From contig OZ316899.1 in the NCBI GenBank assembly GCA_973895155.1, positions 16,492,001 through 16,556,000 of the forward strand: DNA of 64,000 nt. Direction: 5' to 3'. The notes under the pieces were generated by a model, which had not been told where the DNA came from, made no database searches, and saw nothing but the letters and a program-made list of their open reading frames with translations. Source of the DNA: Marsupella aquatica (Eukaryota > Marchantiophyta). Shown in pieces: positions 19,476 through 30,167 of the stretch. Both the position numbers and the translations under genes were made by a program. How positions within the stretch are numbered: position 1 is the stretch's first letter; every line of letters starts with the position of its first letter.

Positions 19476-21090
19476 GAGAGGCAGCACTGGTATGCTTGTA
19501 AGCAAAATAGGATGGGCGAAAGGAATCTGAAAATTCTGTTGTAAGGCTAGGTTGTGTAGCAGAGGATAGCACACGCTCATTTGATGCTATGAGCATCAAA
19601 TGGCAAGCCATAGAAAGAGAGAGGTAGAGATGCTAAACTGTCAGTGGTGCTTGGACTAGGATGGGTTGCACATGACCAATAGGTTGAGAAGGACCAGCAG
19701 AGGCAAGTGACTTGCCTTTGATGTTGGCAAGTTGAGCATGTAAGGATTCAATTTCATGAGTCAAAGACTATAGTTGAGTTGTCTGTGTGTTGTGAGCCTT
19801 CTTCTGAGCTGGTTGCTTCTATTGTTGCTTGGGCGGTCTGTTGGCACCGAGTGCTTTGCCACTAGAAGGAGGAGCAACTGATGTAATAGGAGCCCTCCTA
19901 GCTGGTGGGGGAGTGGCAGAATGAGGGGCCTGCTGTTGTAGCTGCTTCATCTCTCGGAATTTGGCAAAACCCACTGCCTCCAAGTGGGCCCACTTTCCTA
20001 CAAAAATCACAAGACAAGTTCTTGGCAACAATGTCACATTCATTAGCCTTGTGATTAGGGTTACCACAATAGTTGCAAGATGGTAGCATGAAAGTAGTTG
20101 TATGTGCTGGCTTGGGCTTGGAACCATATTGTGGTGCACGGGAAGGAGTGGCGAGTGGAGGGGCAGCAGCCTGATACCTGGATCATGATGGACGTACAAT
20201 ACAGGCCTCATAATGTGCATGGGCCAACTCTAGTATCTCAGCAGTGTTGTACACATGGAGCAATGTGTAGCTGTCTCCAAACACTAAAAATACTTGCTGC
20301 AACACTTGTGAATGGAGAGCTGGTGTGCCCTCCAATGCACAAAGATAGCGATGAGCAGCCTCCGAGTCAATGATGCTCTGGGTGTCCACCTTCAGCTTGA
20401 GAAGCCAGCGGTACATCATCTTCAATGTTTCATCGTGCTGCCTTACAAAGGTGGCCAACTGCATGATTTTGTTAGCACTCTTGATTGGGAATTCCAATTC
20501 AAGAACCTGGACAAACTCAACCACTAGATCAGCAAAGGCAGGGAAATCAATGGTGGGAGAAATGTTAGATGTAGCCTGTGCCAATACAATGAGAGTAACT
20601 GGCGCAGTGGTAGGAACTGGAGTAGGAGAGGAAGTGGCAGAAGCAGCAACATGGGCTGCAATGGCATTCTGTAATGCCAGTTATGAGGCAACCACAATTG
20701 CACTAGCATAGGCAGGGTTAGGCAATTGTGTGACAGCAAGCAGCTATTGAGTTTTCTCATACCAAAGCCTCATGGTGCACATACCTGGCTAGCTGCTTAA
20801 ATGCAAATGTATTTGTGAAATTTTTGCCGTACTTCAACTCTAATTTGTAAATGATAGTGTAGAAAGTGGATTTGAACTCAAGCAAAGAAACAGTGTCTGG
20901 CCGCCCGCTGAAGCACTCAATGCGGCCAAATGAGTGGCTGGCATCCATGCTGTATGTTGGTGAAGTAGGGACAACCAGTGATGAAGATGGACTCGTAGAG
21001 GGCAAAGAAGTAATAGCAAACTTTGGGGTAGTGGTGAAGCGACTGCCAAATGTAGTAGAAGGATTGCGTGGTGTGGGTGCTATTGTTGTC
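19476..21090 (-). pseudogene. gag: Decayed retrotransposon gag
   Basis: Minus-strand frames at 20757-21090, 20183-20584 and 19819-20089 read like one gag split by frameshifts and stops. A Ser/Pro/Thr-rich leader is followed by a gag core (FSGRPDTVSLLEFKSTFYT; later a helical stretch with LKLKVDTQ and the ALEGTPA block). A CCHC zinc knuckle (CNYCGNPNHKANEC) lies near 20030-20075. Its 5' part lies beyond the LTR C insertion, at 25396-25531. No pol follows on the left, where it meets a G LTR end. It is probably Ty3/gypsy by layout, but no pol domain is left to prove it. Confidence 0.65.
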
Positions 21091-24000
21091 TGTTGACGTC
21101 ATTGAAATTGCCAACAAAATGAAATTGGCACCAACGATTGTGGATCACTTCGCAAGTGGTACTTGGGTGTTGGTGGCGATGAGTTGTGTGATGCCTTGCT
21201 AGGATCACGAAGTACTTAGTTTAGCCTAAAATAATGGCTAAATAGTATAAGGTAGGAATAAAGACCGAAGCCGATTGCAACGTGTTATGAGGAGGATTGC
21301 GATAAGGTAAGATCCAACGGTCACGATTGAGCGGGATTAGGGTAAAGACCTAATCCGGGCTTGATTAGGCAAGCCATCAAAAGGCGGGTTCATAGGGAGG
21401 GAACCGACACTCTGTACACTTGCTCATTTGCTTGTTTGATCAACCTAGGACCGCGGAAATAGTTGCCGATTGATCAAGGGAGGTGGTTAGGGAATTGTTC
21501 AAGCTCCTTTTTCTTTTGGTGGAATGACCACGGTGAATCAAGCGGCTAAGTTCTGGGGCTGTTTGCTTGAAGAAGCACGGCAGCTCATACCAACTTACGA
21601 AGACGTCGAGCCGGAACGAGTAGCAAGGGAACGGGTAAAGCTTGCGCGGTTACAGGGAATTCATAAGACGGTGTTTGTGGGAACGGAGGAGGTACTTGAG
21701 AAATTTGTATGGATTCCCACCAGTGCCGAGCTTGACAAGTTGCTGATCAGAGAGAATTGAGTCGTTGGAATTCGGGAGGCGATTAAGAACGCTGGACAGC
21801 CGGTGTGGGAGTTGAAGGGTCACACTTTGGCTTGGACCAAGGAAGCCATTCTTGGAGAGTTCTCAAGAATTGAAGAGATAATGCGTAAAGGTAGTTTGGC
21901 GTCTGCAACACCAGCTAAGCAGAATCGATCGGAGAGGCAGGCCAAAGCTGAAGCCGTGCCAGTTCGTGATAGGGCAATGGAGGATAAGTTTATGACGGGT
22001 TGGGCGGATAAGCTACCTGCCGACTTACAACTATAGTTCGCACAAGAAGAAGATGAGGTCTTCTGTGCTATCTAGGATAACAAGTATTCTGGATACATGA
22101 ACGACACCGACTTAGAGGGATTCATTTGGTTACCATGGCGGTTAATTGACATACCAGACAAAGATCTGTTAGACTTTGTAGGATGCTGGGAGGCTTCTTC
22201 TAACACGACACTGATGTATGGAAAGGTGGTGGAATTAATGCCAGCACTAATTGAAGCCGTCTTTGCTCTTCCACAAGGGAATAAACTAAGGTGGAGCAGC
22301 GAAAGACTTTGCCGGATAATCAATTCCGATCATTTCCAGGGCCCTCTACTAAGAATGGGTTCTTTAGAAATCAATGCACTAATCCACATGTGGGGCAGTT
22401 GATTGATTTCTTACGAGTCACGCTACACTATACATTGCCGAGAGCAGAGATCGGCAAAGCCCAGGTATTTTTGGTGGAGAATATCGATTCAAGCCGAGAC
22501 TACAATGGCTATCTTTTAATGCAGTTAAAGAAGGCATTGAATGAAGAGAAGCAGAGTATTGGGGAAGGAGCGGTATCCAAAATAGGGTACCATCTGCAAT
22601 TACCTTGCCGATATGCAAGAAGCCAGTCTTTTGCACCCGTTTTACCACTACAGGAGAGGATGGCGATTACAGCACGGGTGGAGGAGGAGGACGAGCAGCC
22701 CCTGAACAAGCGACAGCAAGAGAAGAGGTCGGAAACACCGGCAGTCCAGGGACGGGAGAATAGGCCGGAGTGGTGGACATATGATGTGGTGAGAAATCCA
22801 TTGCGACGGCCTACTCGTAATAACCCATATGCAGGTATTCAACTGGTAGAGAGGAAAATGACTGCCAAAGAAAGAAAGAAATGAGATGAGCAAATGGATT
22901 TGGAGTCAGAAGATGGAAGTCGAGGCCGTAGTCAAGAGAGGCCAGTCCTTAGAGTTTCTAGTCGGGCCCGAGTAGAGGAACCGGTGGAGGTAAATCAACT
23001 AGTGGCAGCCCAACAATACTCAGTGGAGGAGATTGGGGGCTTTACAGAAGAGGCCGACATGCTCGGTAGTCAGGTTAATGTGGATGACTACGACGAGGAT
23101 TATGTCGATCATGGGGAGAGACCGGTGCCAGGAGTGAGAACGTTGGGAAGGTTTTGTAGAAGACTTCCCTTAGTCTTTTATGGCAAGCCAGAGGATCAGA
23201 AAACCCCAGAGTCTCCTCCACCGGACGTGACACCATTGGAATTTGACCAAATGAAGGAAGCCGAGGCAGGTCTGAAGGAGAAAATTGACAAGTGGAGGGC
23301 CCCAAATGACATACAAGAACAGCAGCTACCAGGCGGTGATTGGCCGGAGGAAATAAAACGGCTTAGTGAGAAGCAAGCCGCGCCTCTCACTGACTTTGAT
23401 CAGTTACGAGCAGAAGCTTGGGAGAAACGGCCTCGTTGGCAGATGCTAGTATCACCTGGCAGGTCAAAATATGCGACGGATCGGGCTAGGGAGAGTGGAG
23501 ACATGTGTGGACTGCTAGCCTTAGAAATCTTTGGCAATGAGTTAGAATCCAGACCATTTCTTAGAAAGGAAATGGCTGACCAAACAAGGTTGGAGGAGGC
23601 AATGACGTTGGAGCGATTAAAGAAAGAAGAGGTAATCGCTTGGCTTTGCTCCATGGAAGCCGAAGTTGCTAAGACAAAGTTTGATCAACAAGCTCAGCAG
23701 GATCTCTTGGCTAAGCAGCAGGAATTGGAGGTGGCGAACAACCAAGTGGAAAACTACGAATTGGATAACCAGCAGATCAAGGAAAAATTGACAAAGGTAG
23801 AGCTGGAGTTAGCCGATTCAAAAGTAGAGGTACAGGGTCTAAATCGCCAAGTCAAGAGGCTCAGAAAGACGGCAAAGGACCAGGCCACCCAGAGCGAGAA
23901 AGCCTTGGGAGAAGCCCAAAGGAAGTATGACAAGTTACTCGACCGGTTGGAGGCCATGCAAGAGAAGCACGAGGACGCCACGTGCACTGCGGCCAATGAT

Positions 24001-25395
24001 CACCTGAGCCGAGTTCAACAGATATGCAAGGAGCTACAGGAGGAGATAACCCGGACAAAGCAGGCATGGACGGATGAGGTCACAAAGCTGGAAAGCATCA
24101 ACGATTCCTAGAGAGCCGCTTTGGATAAGCAGGAGTTTGAGATTGTGCAGATCTTAAACGAGGAGCTCAAGACGGCCAAAGAGGAGGCGCATCGGCTCAA
24201 TGAGGAAGTTGAGGATTTATCCCAAGAGCTGGAGGAGGCCAAAGACAAGATGATCGGCTTGTAGAGGCGTGCAAATAATCAAATAGAGAAGTTGTGGAAG
24301 TATGCCGAAGCCGGGCACGGATCACCAACTGGACAATCTCCCGCTAGTGGCGTGGTAGCCGGGAATACTGAAGTGCCAAAGTCAACATCTATATTGTCAA
24401 GAGTAACTGGGGGTAAGGTAATGCAGTTGGTAGCAGATCTGGCCAAAACATTCATGGGGCCAGCAGGTACTGCTGGGGTACCTCTCAAGGCCACTCTAGA
24501 GGAGGTTGAGAGTATGGTTGCTCACATTTGTGGGACTGTTGCTATGAAGGCAGCCATGGTAGAGATAAGTAATGCCGATGAACTTGGAGCTGCGGTAATA
24601 GGTTCAGACACCGGTACAGCCACCATGGACTACCAGAATGTGAAGCCATGGAAGATCGATACCAAACGGATTGGAGAGCAGGCTTGGATTGAGGAAGTAA
24701 AGGCCAACGCTATCCAAGCCGTTTCCCAAGAAGATGCTGCTGCCGCTGCCGATGCCGGGGCCGATAAATCAGAACCCGAGGTCGAGGAAGCCGAAGGAAG
24801 ATCAAGCCGGAGCTGATGGCAGGAGAAGGTGCAGAGTTGGAAGATTCAGGCTTACCGCCGGTCATCTAACAATTAAGGAGGGCCAGTCATCAGTTGGAGG
24901 GAGGACGTGGCGATAGGAGGAGGGCTTGGGCCAGAAGGGCGCGGCCGTTGTAGGATGGGACAGGGCAAGTAGCGCCTTGTCGGCTTAGGTAGTATTAGAT
25001 GCTCGGTTCCCACAAGGTTCCGGGTTAAGTCAAATTATGTTAGGTGTTAGTTAATTAGTTGGATTTTCGCGGTGGAAGGCCATGATTTGTGGTTCAGATT
25101 TCCGTCAGTTCCCCTGGACGCGCTGCAAGGATAAAAACCTGGGTAGCGTGACTCGAGGGGCTTTTTCTTAGTTAAGACTCTAGTGTAAAGTCAGTATCAC
25201 TAGCATAACCTCTCGGCTAAATCTAGACCGCGGATTATCAGTAAACCACAATTTCCATTTCTGTGCAATTGTTTGAATTGAGTTGGCCTTGTTGCCTAGT
25301 TTGTAGATTCTTGCAGTCATGGCATTGTGTGTTGTGATACTTGTCGCTTGATCGATTTGAGTCAGATAGAGCGACTGCGAAGCTATACAATCGCA
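21091..25395 (+). mobile_element. ORF-bearing solo LTR, family C (4305 bp)
   Basis: Starts TGTTGACG and ends AATCGCA, with TTGTC on both sides (21086-21090 and 25396-25400). Removing the unit and one TTGTC brings the minus-strand gag frame on the two sides into the same phase with no stop at the join, which is strong support for these boundaries. The unit holds a broken long ORF (21524-24816) beginning about 430 bp from its start, the same plan as LTR B. There is no second copy next to it, so it is a solo LTR. A clear TATA box was not found; the region near 21383-21411 resembles the LTR B start region. Confidence 0.75.
21524..24816 (+). pseudogene. LTR-C coiled-coil ORF, broken
   Basis: About 1100 codons. 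The blocks at 21524-22402 share one frame and those from 22291 to 24816 share another, so there is one frameshift near 22300-22400. In-frame stops occur near 21758, 22034, 22882, 24109 and 24262. Module 1 begins MTTVNQAAKFWGCLL, resembling the starts at 30168 and 37346. Module 2 includes LHYTLPRAEIGKAQVFLVEN, which aligns with blocks in the B and D ORFs. A linker follows, then a long coiled coil from about 23560 to 24260 (heptads with LEVANNQVENYELDNQQIKEK). The C-terminal part at 24292-24816 is Ala/Glu-rich. No catalytic motif is recognisable. Confidence 0.7.
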
Positions 25396-25540
25396 TTGTC
25401 TTGATGGGAAAGAAATTGACAAGAAAAGGAGTGGCAGCCCCAAGGCTAGGAAATGAAACCCACAAAGGAAACAAACTATGCAAGGCAGAAATGTGTAGAA
25501 TGTGTAAGCACGGAGAAACCATCAAAGTCAAAAAACCGTC
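25396..25540 (-). pseudogene. gag: 5' part of the decayed gag, beyond LTR C
   Basis: The minus-strand frame from about 25531 down to 25396 is in phase with the frame resuming at 21085, once LTR C and one target duplication are removed. It is a short Leu/Pro-rich leader without a domain of its own. Confidence 0.5.
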
Positions 25541-26480
25541 AAAGAAAAAGGGCCCTTAAAAAATTGTGGCCCCGTCATGCTGTATACATTGGCGATGCCA
25601 GATTGTCATCTGATGTATATACTTGGGGCTTGTAGCCCGATGCAACTGACCAATAGCCACCAAGTCTACAAGTAGGGGTGCCGCGGTGAAAGGAAAGGAA
25701 TAAGGAGGAAAATGGGCCCCTAAAACATAAAGCCCCCCCCCCCCTTAAGTATATACATCGGGCCCTAATGTGGACCCAAAGTTGACAGCAAGCCAAGAAA
25801 CTGAGGGCACGTCAAAAGGGAAAAGAAAACCAGGTGGGGACCGACAACCAAGCGGGTGTGTATGCACACTCGGGGCACGGTGCGCTATGCTGCAGGGCAA
25901 ATAAAAGCAAAAGTGAGGCGAGGCAAAAAAGAAAAGGGTGAGGCAAGGAAAAAGAAACGGGCCACTAATGGGCTCAAGCCCTACATAGGGCTTTGCGCCC
26001 CCCCTCCTTATATGCTCCCAAAAAGAGGGAGGCTACGAACTCCCCCCTCCTTTCCTTCAATGTCATTTGGGCCTCTTGCCCTAGCAGGAGGACTCCCAAG
26101 AAGGGAGTAGACTTAACTCCCCTCCTTGAATGCCTGATTGTACTCCCCCCTCCTCTTAACGCAGCATAGGGCCTCGTGCCCTCTCCTTGGGCTCGTGCTT
26201 TGGCTCCCCCTCCCCCTGCTTTAATGCTGTTGAATGGGCTTTGTGCCCTGCAAGAGGGCTCTTGAAGGGAGTCTACGTCGTTAACTCCCCCTCCCCATCG
26301 TTAATGCACCGTGGGCCTCCCAAGAAGGGAGTCAAATGTACTCCCTTCCCATCCTCTTAATTTGCCATAGGGCCTTGTGCCCTCCGTCCTCTCTTGCTTG
26401 TGCTTGACACGGCAGGAAGAAAGAAAGAAATGACGGGAAAGGGGAAAAATGGGCGCTCGGCCCTATGCACTCGAGAGGTA
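25541..26480. repeat. GC-rich degenerate repeat region
   Basis: No gene is visible. From about 25960 to 26400 there are many imperfect copies of a pattern combining TTAACTCCCC(CTCC), GGGCCTTGTGCCCT and AAGAAGGGAGT, spaced some 60-90 bp apart. The CCACTAATGG...GCCCT wording recalls the GC-rich repeat part of the Athila/Tat-like LTR (near 5640-5670), so this may be a decayed U3 of a related LTR. Homology is not proved. Confidence 0.45.
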
Positions 26481-26924
26481 GCGGAGTGCCTTAGCCTGTT
26501 GTGATTGGGCCGACCCAATGCTCATGCCTAGGCCCTCAGGTCTCATCGCCACTCGGCCAAACCCCGATCGGGCCATAACTCACGCCCCAAGCGTTCGTTG
26601 CCCATGGCGTCAATCCATTGGCCTTGGCCCAAGAGGAGCTCACACTCAAGCCCTCAGAACTCAAAGTCCGTCTGGGGGCCCGGATGGTTGACCTTGAGTC
26701 CGGCCCCTTTCCCCTTGACCCGACCAACTCTCAGCTTGCCTAAGTCCTTAGTGTGTGTCACCACCTTGGCTCCTTGCCTTTGCTAGTGCCACGTCTCATT
26801 CCCCACAAGTTTCCCCATGCTAAGTCCTTCCCGGATGGCCTATCCGGGCCTGGACCATAAGGGAGCTCGACGTCGGAGTCAGTAATGCCGGAGCTAAGTG
26901 TTAAAGTAGTCGAGTTCCGCGACT
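26481..26924 (-). repeat. 3' LTR fragment of a decayed chromovirus (family G)
   Basis: Matches 34080-34509 and 44628-45090, ending TTCCGCGACT. The other two thirds of the LTR are missing on the left. It is followed on the right by a purine tract (minus strand AAGGAGGGTG) and chromovirus internal sequence, so it is the 3' LTR of that element. Confidence 0.75.
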
Positions 26925-27644
26925 TTCACCCTCCTTAAAAATGGTAACGTCCGCATGACCTTAGTAAACATTCTAGCACGCCTAGACCACTTTAGGTCTT
27001 AAAATTTTTATGAGGTAACAAATGGTTTGCCCATAAGGCTGATGCAAACCAGGTTGGTGTGCGCATTCCAGACTTAGGAAATTCCAGCCTATCCCACTTA
27101 TCCAAGTAGGATGCCAGTCCAAGCGGGTAAGCTAACTCCAAACTCGTCGGACCCATTGTCCTCCCCTTGGGGTACTCCCCTTTGGTTTGAACCAGCCCGC
27201 CCACAGATGTAAGGCGGGCACCATCAACTTCCACTTGTCAAAAGCAAATTGGCCGCCCAACAACCTCTAGCACCAATGCAATCCGATTGTATCCTTAAGA
27301 GGCCGAGAGGAGTGAAACTAGGATACAACTCACAAAGGTAGTTACAGTTGCCTGTACCAGTTCACAACGGCAGTAGGCCGCTTTGCTTATGATAGCTTCC
27401 AAGGATCTCTGAGGCATTACCCAAATTTTCTTCCGGTTCCCAAGTACTCTCGGCCTGATCATAGCCAACCCACTTCACCAAATACTATAAGATTTGTCTC
27501 CCCAACTTGCCTTTGTAACGGTGGTTCAAAATTGCCTCCACCTCAAACTCCTCCGCGTCCTCCACCAGCATGGCGTCCGGACGCAAGACCTGATCCCGGT
27601 TGGGATCATCGTCTTTGACAAATTTCTTGAGCCGACTAACATGG
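26925..27644 (-). pseudogene. pol: Chromovirus pol 3' end with chromodomain remnant
   Basis: Matches 45091-45760 of the second chromovirus. The minus-strand frame near 27485-27644 encodes the HVSRLKKFVKDDDPNRDQ segment and the start of a chromodomain (EEFEVEAILNHRYKGKLG). The rest of the chromodomain is broken and the C-terminal part is untranslated. At 27644 a solo G LTR interrupts it; the same element continues at 34515. Confidence 0.8.
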
Positions 27645-29588
27645 AGTGGTGGACCTAGCCACCCTGCGCCCTCACCAATCCCAACACTTGCGCCTAAGTG
27701 CCCTTGATGCCCGAACGCCTCCACGGAATACCGCGAGCAAGCATCCAAGTGCCTCTTGCACCACCAGCGGCCCCTCCCATACGAAGCTGCACTTACTCAC
27801 CTACACGACCGCTACTCAACGGCCTTCATTGTCTGCACAAGCAACCAAGCACCTTGGTAAGTAACCCTTCCGGCGGGCCTTCCGGATCTAGAACTCGCCG
27901 AGTCTAGCATCCTAACTCAAGCTCAACAGACATTGGTAAATATGTCAGCGATAGGTCCTCCCGATGCCATAAGCCGGAACCAAAGCCCACGCCCACTGTC
28001 CGTCCAGGACAGCTCCTTCCTTGAGCGCGGCCCGGGTTCCCCCTTGTATCTATCCATCACCAACTGACCGCCCTGACCTCAGGACATGCTCATGGCCCAA
28101 ATAGCGTAGCTTGTCCTAAGCTTCTCCCAACACGTCGGGACCAGAACGGCCCCGACTCTAGCAACCGCTCCCGGTTTGCCCCACTGATGGTCTAGGGGCC
28201 GAGAACCCTTGGAACTCAGCCTCCACACCTACTTGGCCTTGCCTCCCCAACGCAAGCTCCCTTGGGAGACTGAAAGAGGCTTGGCTACTCTTCGACAAGA
28301 TTTGGCAAGCCGGCGAGCTAACACCCGCAAACCACAAGAACCCATGGCACCCCCTGACCCAGCTGAGCCCAGGAGGTTGTAGCCCTCCTCAAGAGCTTTC
28401 CAACGCACCCAAGAAGTCCTCCAACAGACTTCCCGTTGGGAAGATATCGCCATTTCCGTTTGGCGGTTTCCCTTAGTTTCGCGACCGCCGCGGCTCATGA
28501 CTTCGGCTCGCCCTTAGCCCCCAGGGAGACACCACTCCCCTCATATATGCTTCTGGGGACCTGCCACCCCCTATGGAATGGCTCAGTGGAGGCTTGAGTA
28601 GGAAATGCGTCAGTTTTTGCTTTCAAGGAGTAGTAATTACATAGTTTTAGTGATTAGCGGAGTTGTTAGGTTTAGGGTAACTTAATAACTAAGGAAGTAG
28701 AGTAGGGAAATAAATTGAGGGAGAGGACATGTTTCTCTAAGAAGCATCAAGAGTTGAGTAAGTTATTTGGTAAGGGCGGAAAAAAATTATGGTAGTCGGC
28801 AAGTCGGGCCGAAGGCATGACCGATACTTTTGAGTGATAAGTTTTGCTAAGACTCACCCTATAGGTGCTAGGTAGTCCCTAGACCACACATAAAAGTCAC
28901 AAAGTCAAGTGGGGTCTTAACCTAGGAGTTGTAAGTATTTTGGCAAAACTTAAAGTTACCAAATAGTGGGTCTCGGGAAAAATAGCTGATGGGAAAAGGT
29001 AGGGGTTCCAAGTTTCAAAGTAGGTTAAATAGGGTCCACTCTATCCCTGGAAACTTGTGGGAGAACTTGGTTACCTTTGGTTACTTTTTGGGAGCATCTC
29101 AAAGTTGAGAAGAATTTTGGAAAACATAAAAATTAACCCTATTTACCTAATTTTAGAAAATTTATTATAGGGTTTTGTTTAGATCTTAGTAAACCAAGAC
29201 ATAGCCCTGTGTCCAGAGAATCTATGGATCTACTCAAAAGTCCTTTTGGCCTTATGGGTGATTTTTGGCGGTGGATACAATATGGGCCGGGGAATTATAT
29301 TTTTTCCAAAATAACAAAATCCGACTAAGTGTAAAAACGCTTCGACGAGGCTACCACAAGGCAGGAATAAGTCAAGCACAAGGGCGGCTGGGAGATGGTT
29401 GAATAGACCAGGCAATCACAAGGTGAAGGAGCTTGAGTGGGAGTGGTAGTTAGTTGGACTTTTGTTGTAGTGTGACTTTGATAGTTAGGAGGACTTTGGT
29501 GATTGGACCTTGGTCCTTGGTCCTTGGTCCTCCACTTTGGTCCTTGGTCCTTGGTAAGCTACCTTGGTGTGGTGTGGAAGGAGAATAG

Positions 29589-29597
29589 TATATAAGG
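29589..29597 (+). promoter_or_regulatory. TATA box of LTR A, second copy
   Basis: TATATAAGG in a block nearly identical to 1190-1260 of the first copy. Confidence 0.5.
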
Positions 29598-30167
29598 AGG
29601 AAATTTTTCTTTGTTAGGGACCAGAATTCTCAATTCTCAAAGTAGAGGCTCTACCTTGTTAAGTTGGGGCTAAGCTTGAGAAGGAAGTGAGATCCATACT
29701 TAGTGTGAGGATATTGTAGAAGATTTTTTGTTGTAAGGATTGAGTATGCAATGAAAGGAGTCTTGTCAATCTTCAATGTGACCATTAAGTGTGAGGGAAT
29801 TTGAAGTGTATGAGGGCAAGAGAAGAGTCCATGTTAGGGTGCAATCTTGGTCTGAGCTTGAAGGGGATGTGCTGGTACACAACCAAGGCTAGGGAGGCAA
29901 GGTTAAGGTGGAGCACTAATTTGAGACTTAGAGAGGATTGTATCTTGATAGTGGAAAGTACTTTGTCTTTTGTGAGAACAAGAGAAAGAGTCCTTAGAAA
30001 GAAGAGTTGTTTTTAAGAACTCAAAGGGGATGTGTGGACCCAAACCAAGGCCAAGGGGCAAGGTTGAGGGAGGCGACCCTTTGTAGTGCACCAGTCCATC
30101 AGTCCACGCGCCAGCTTTGACCCTAGCCCTCTCGTTCTCTCTTAGTCGCCACTGCTATCTCCTCTGA

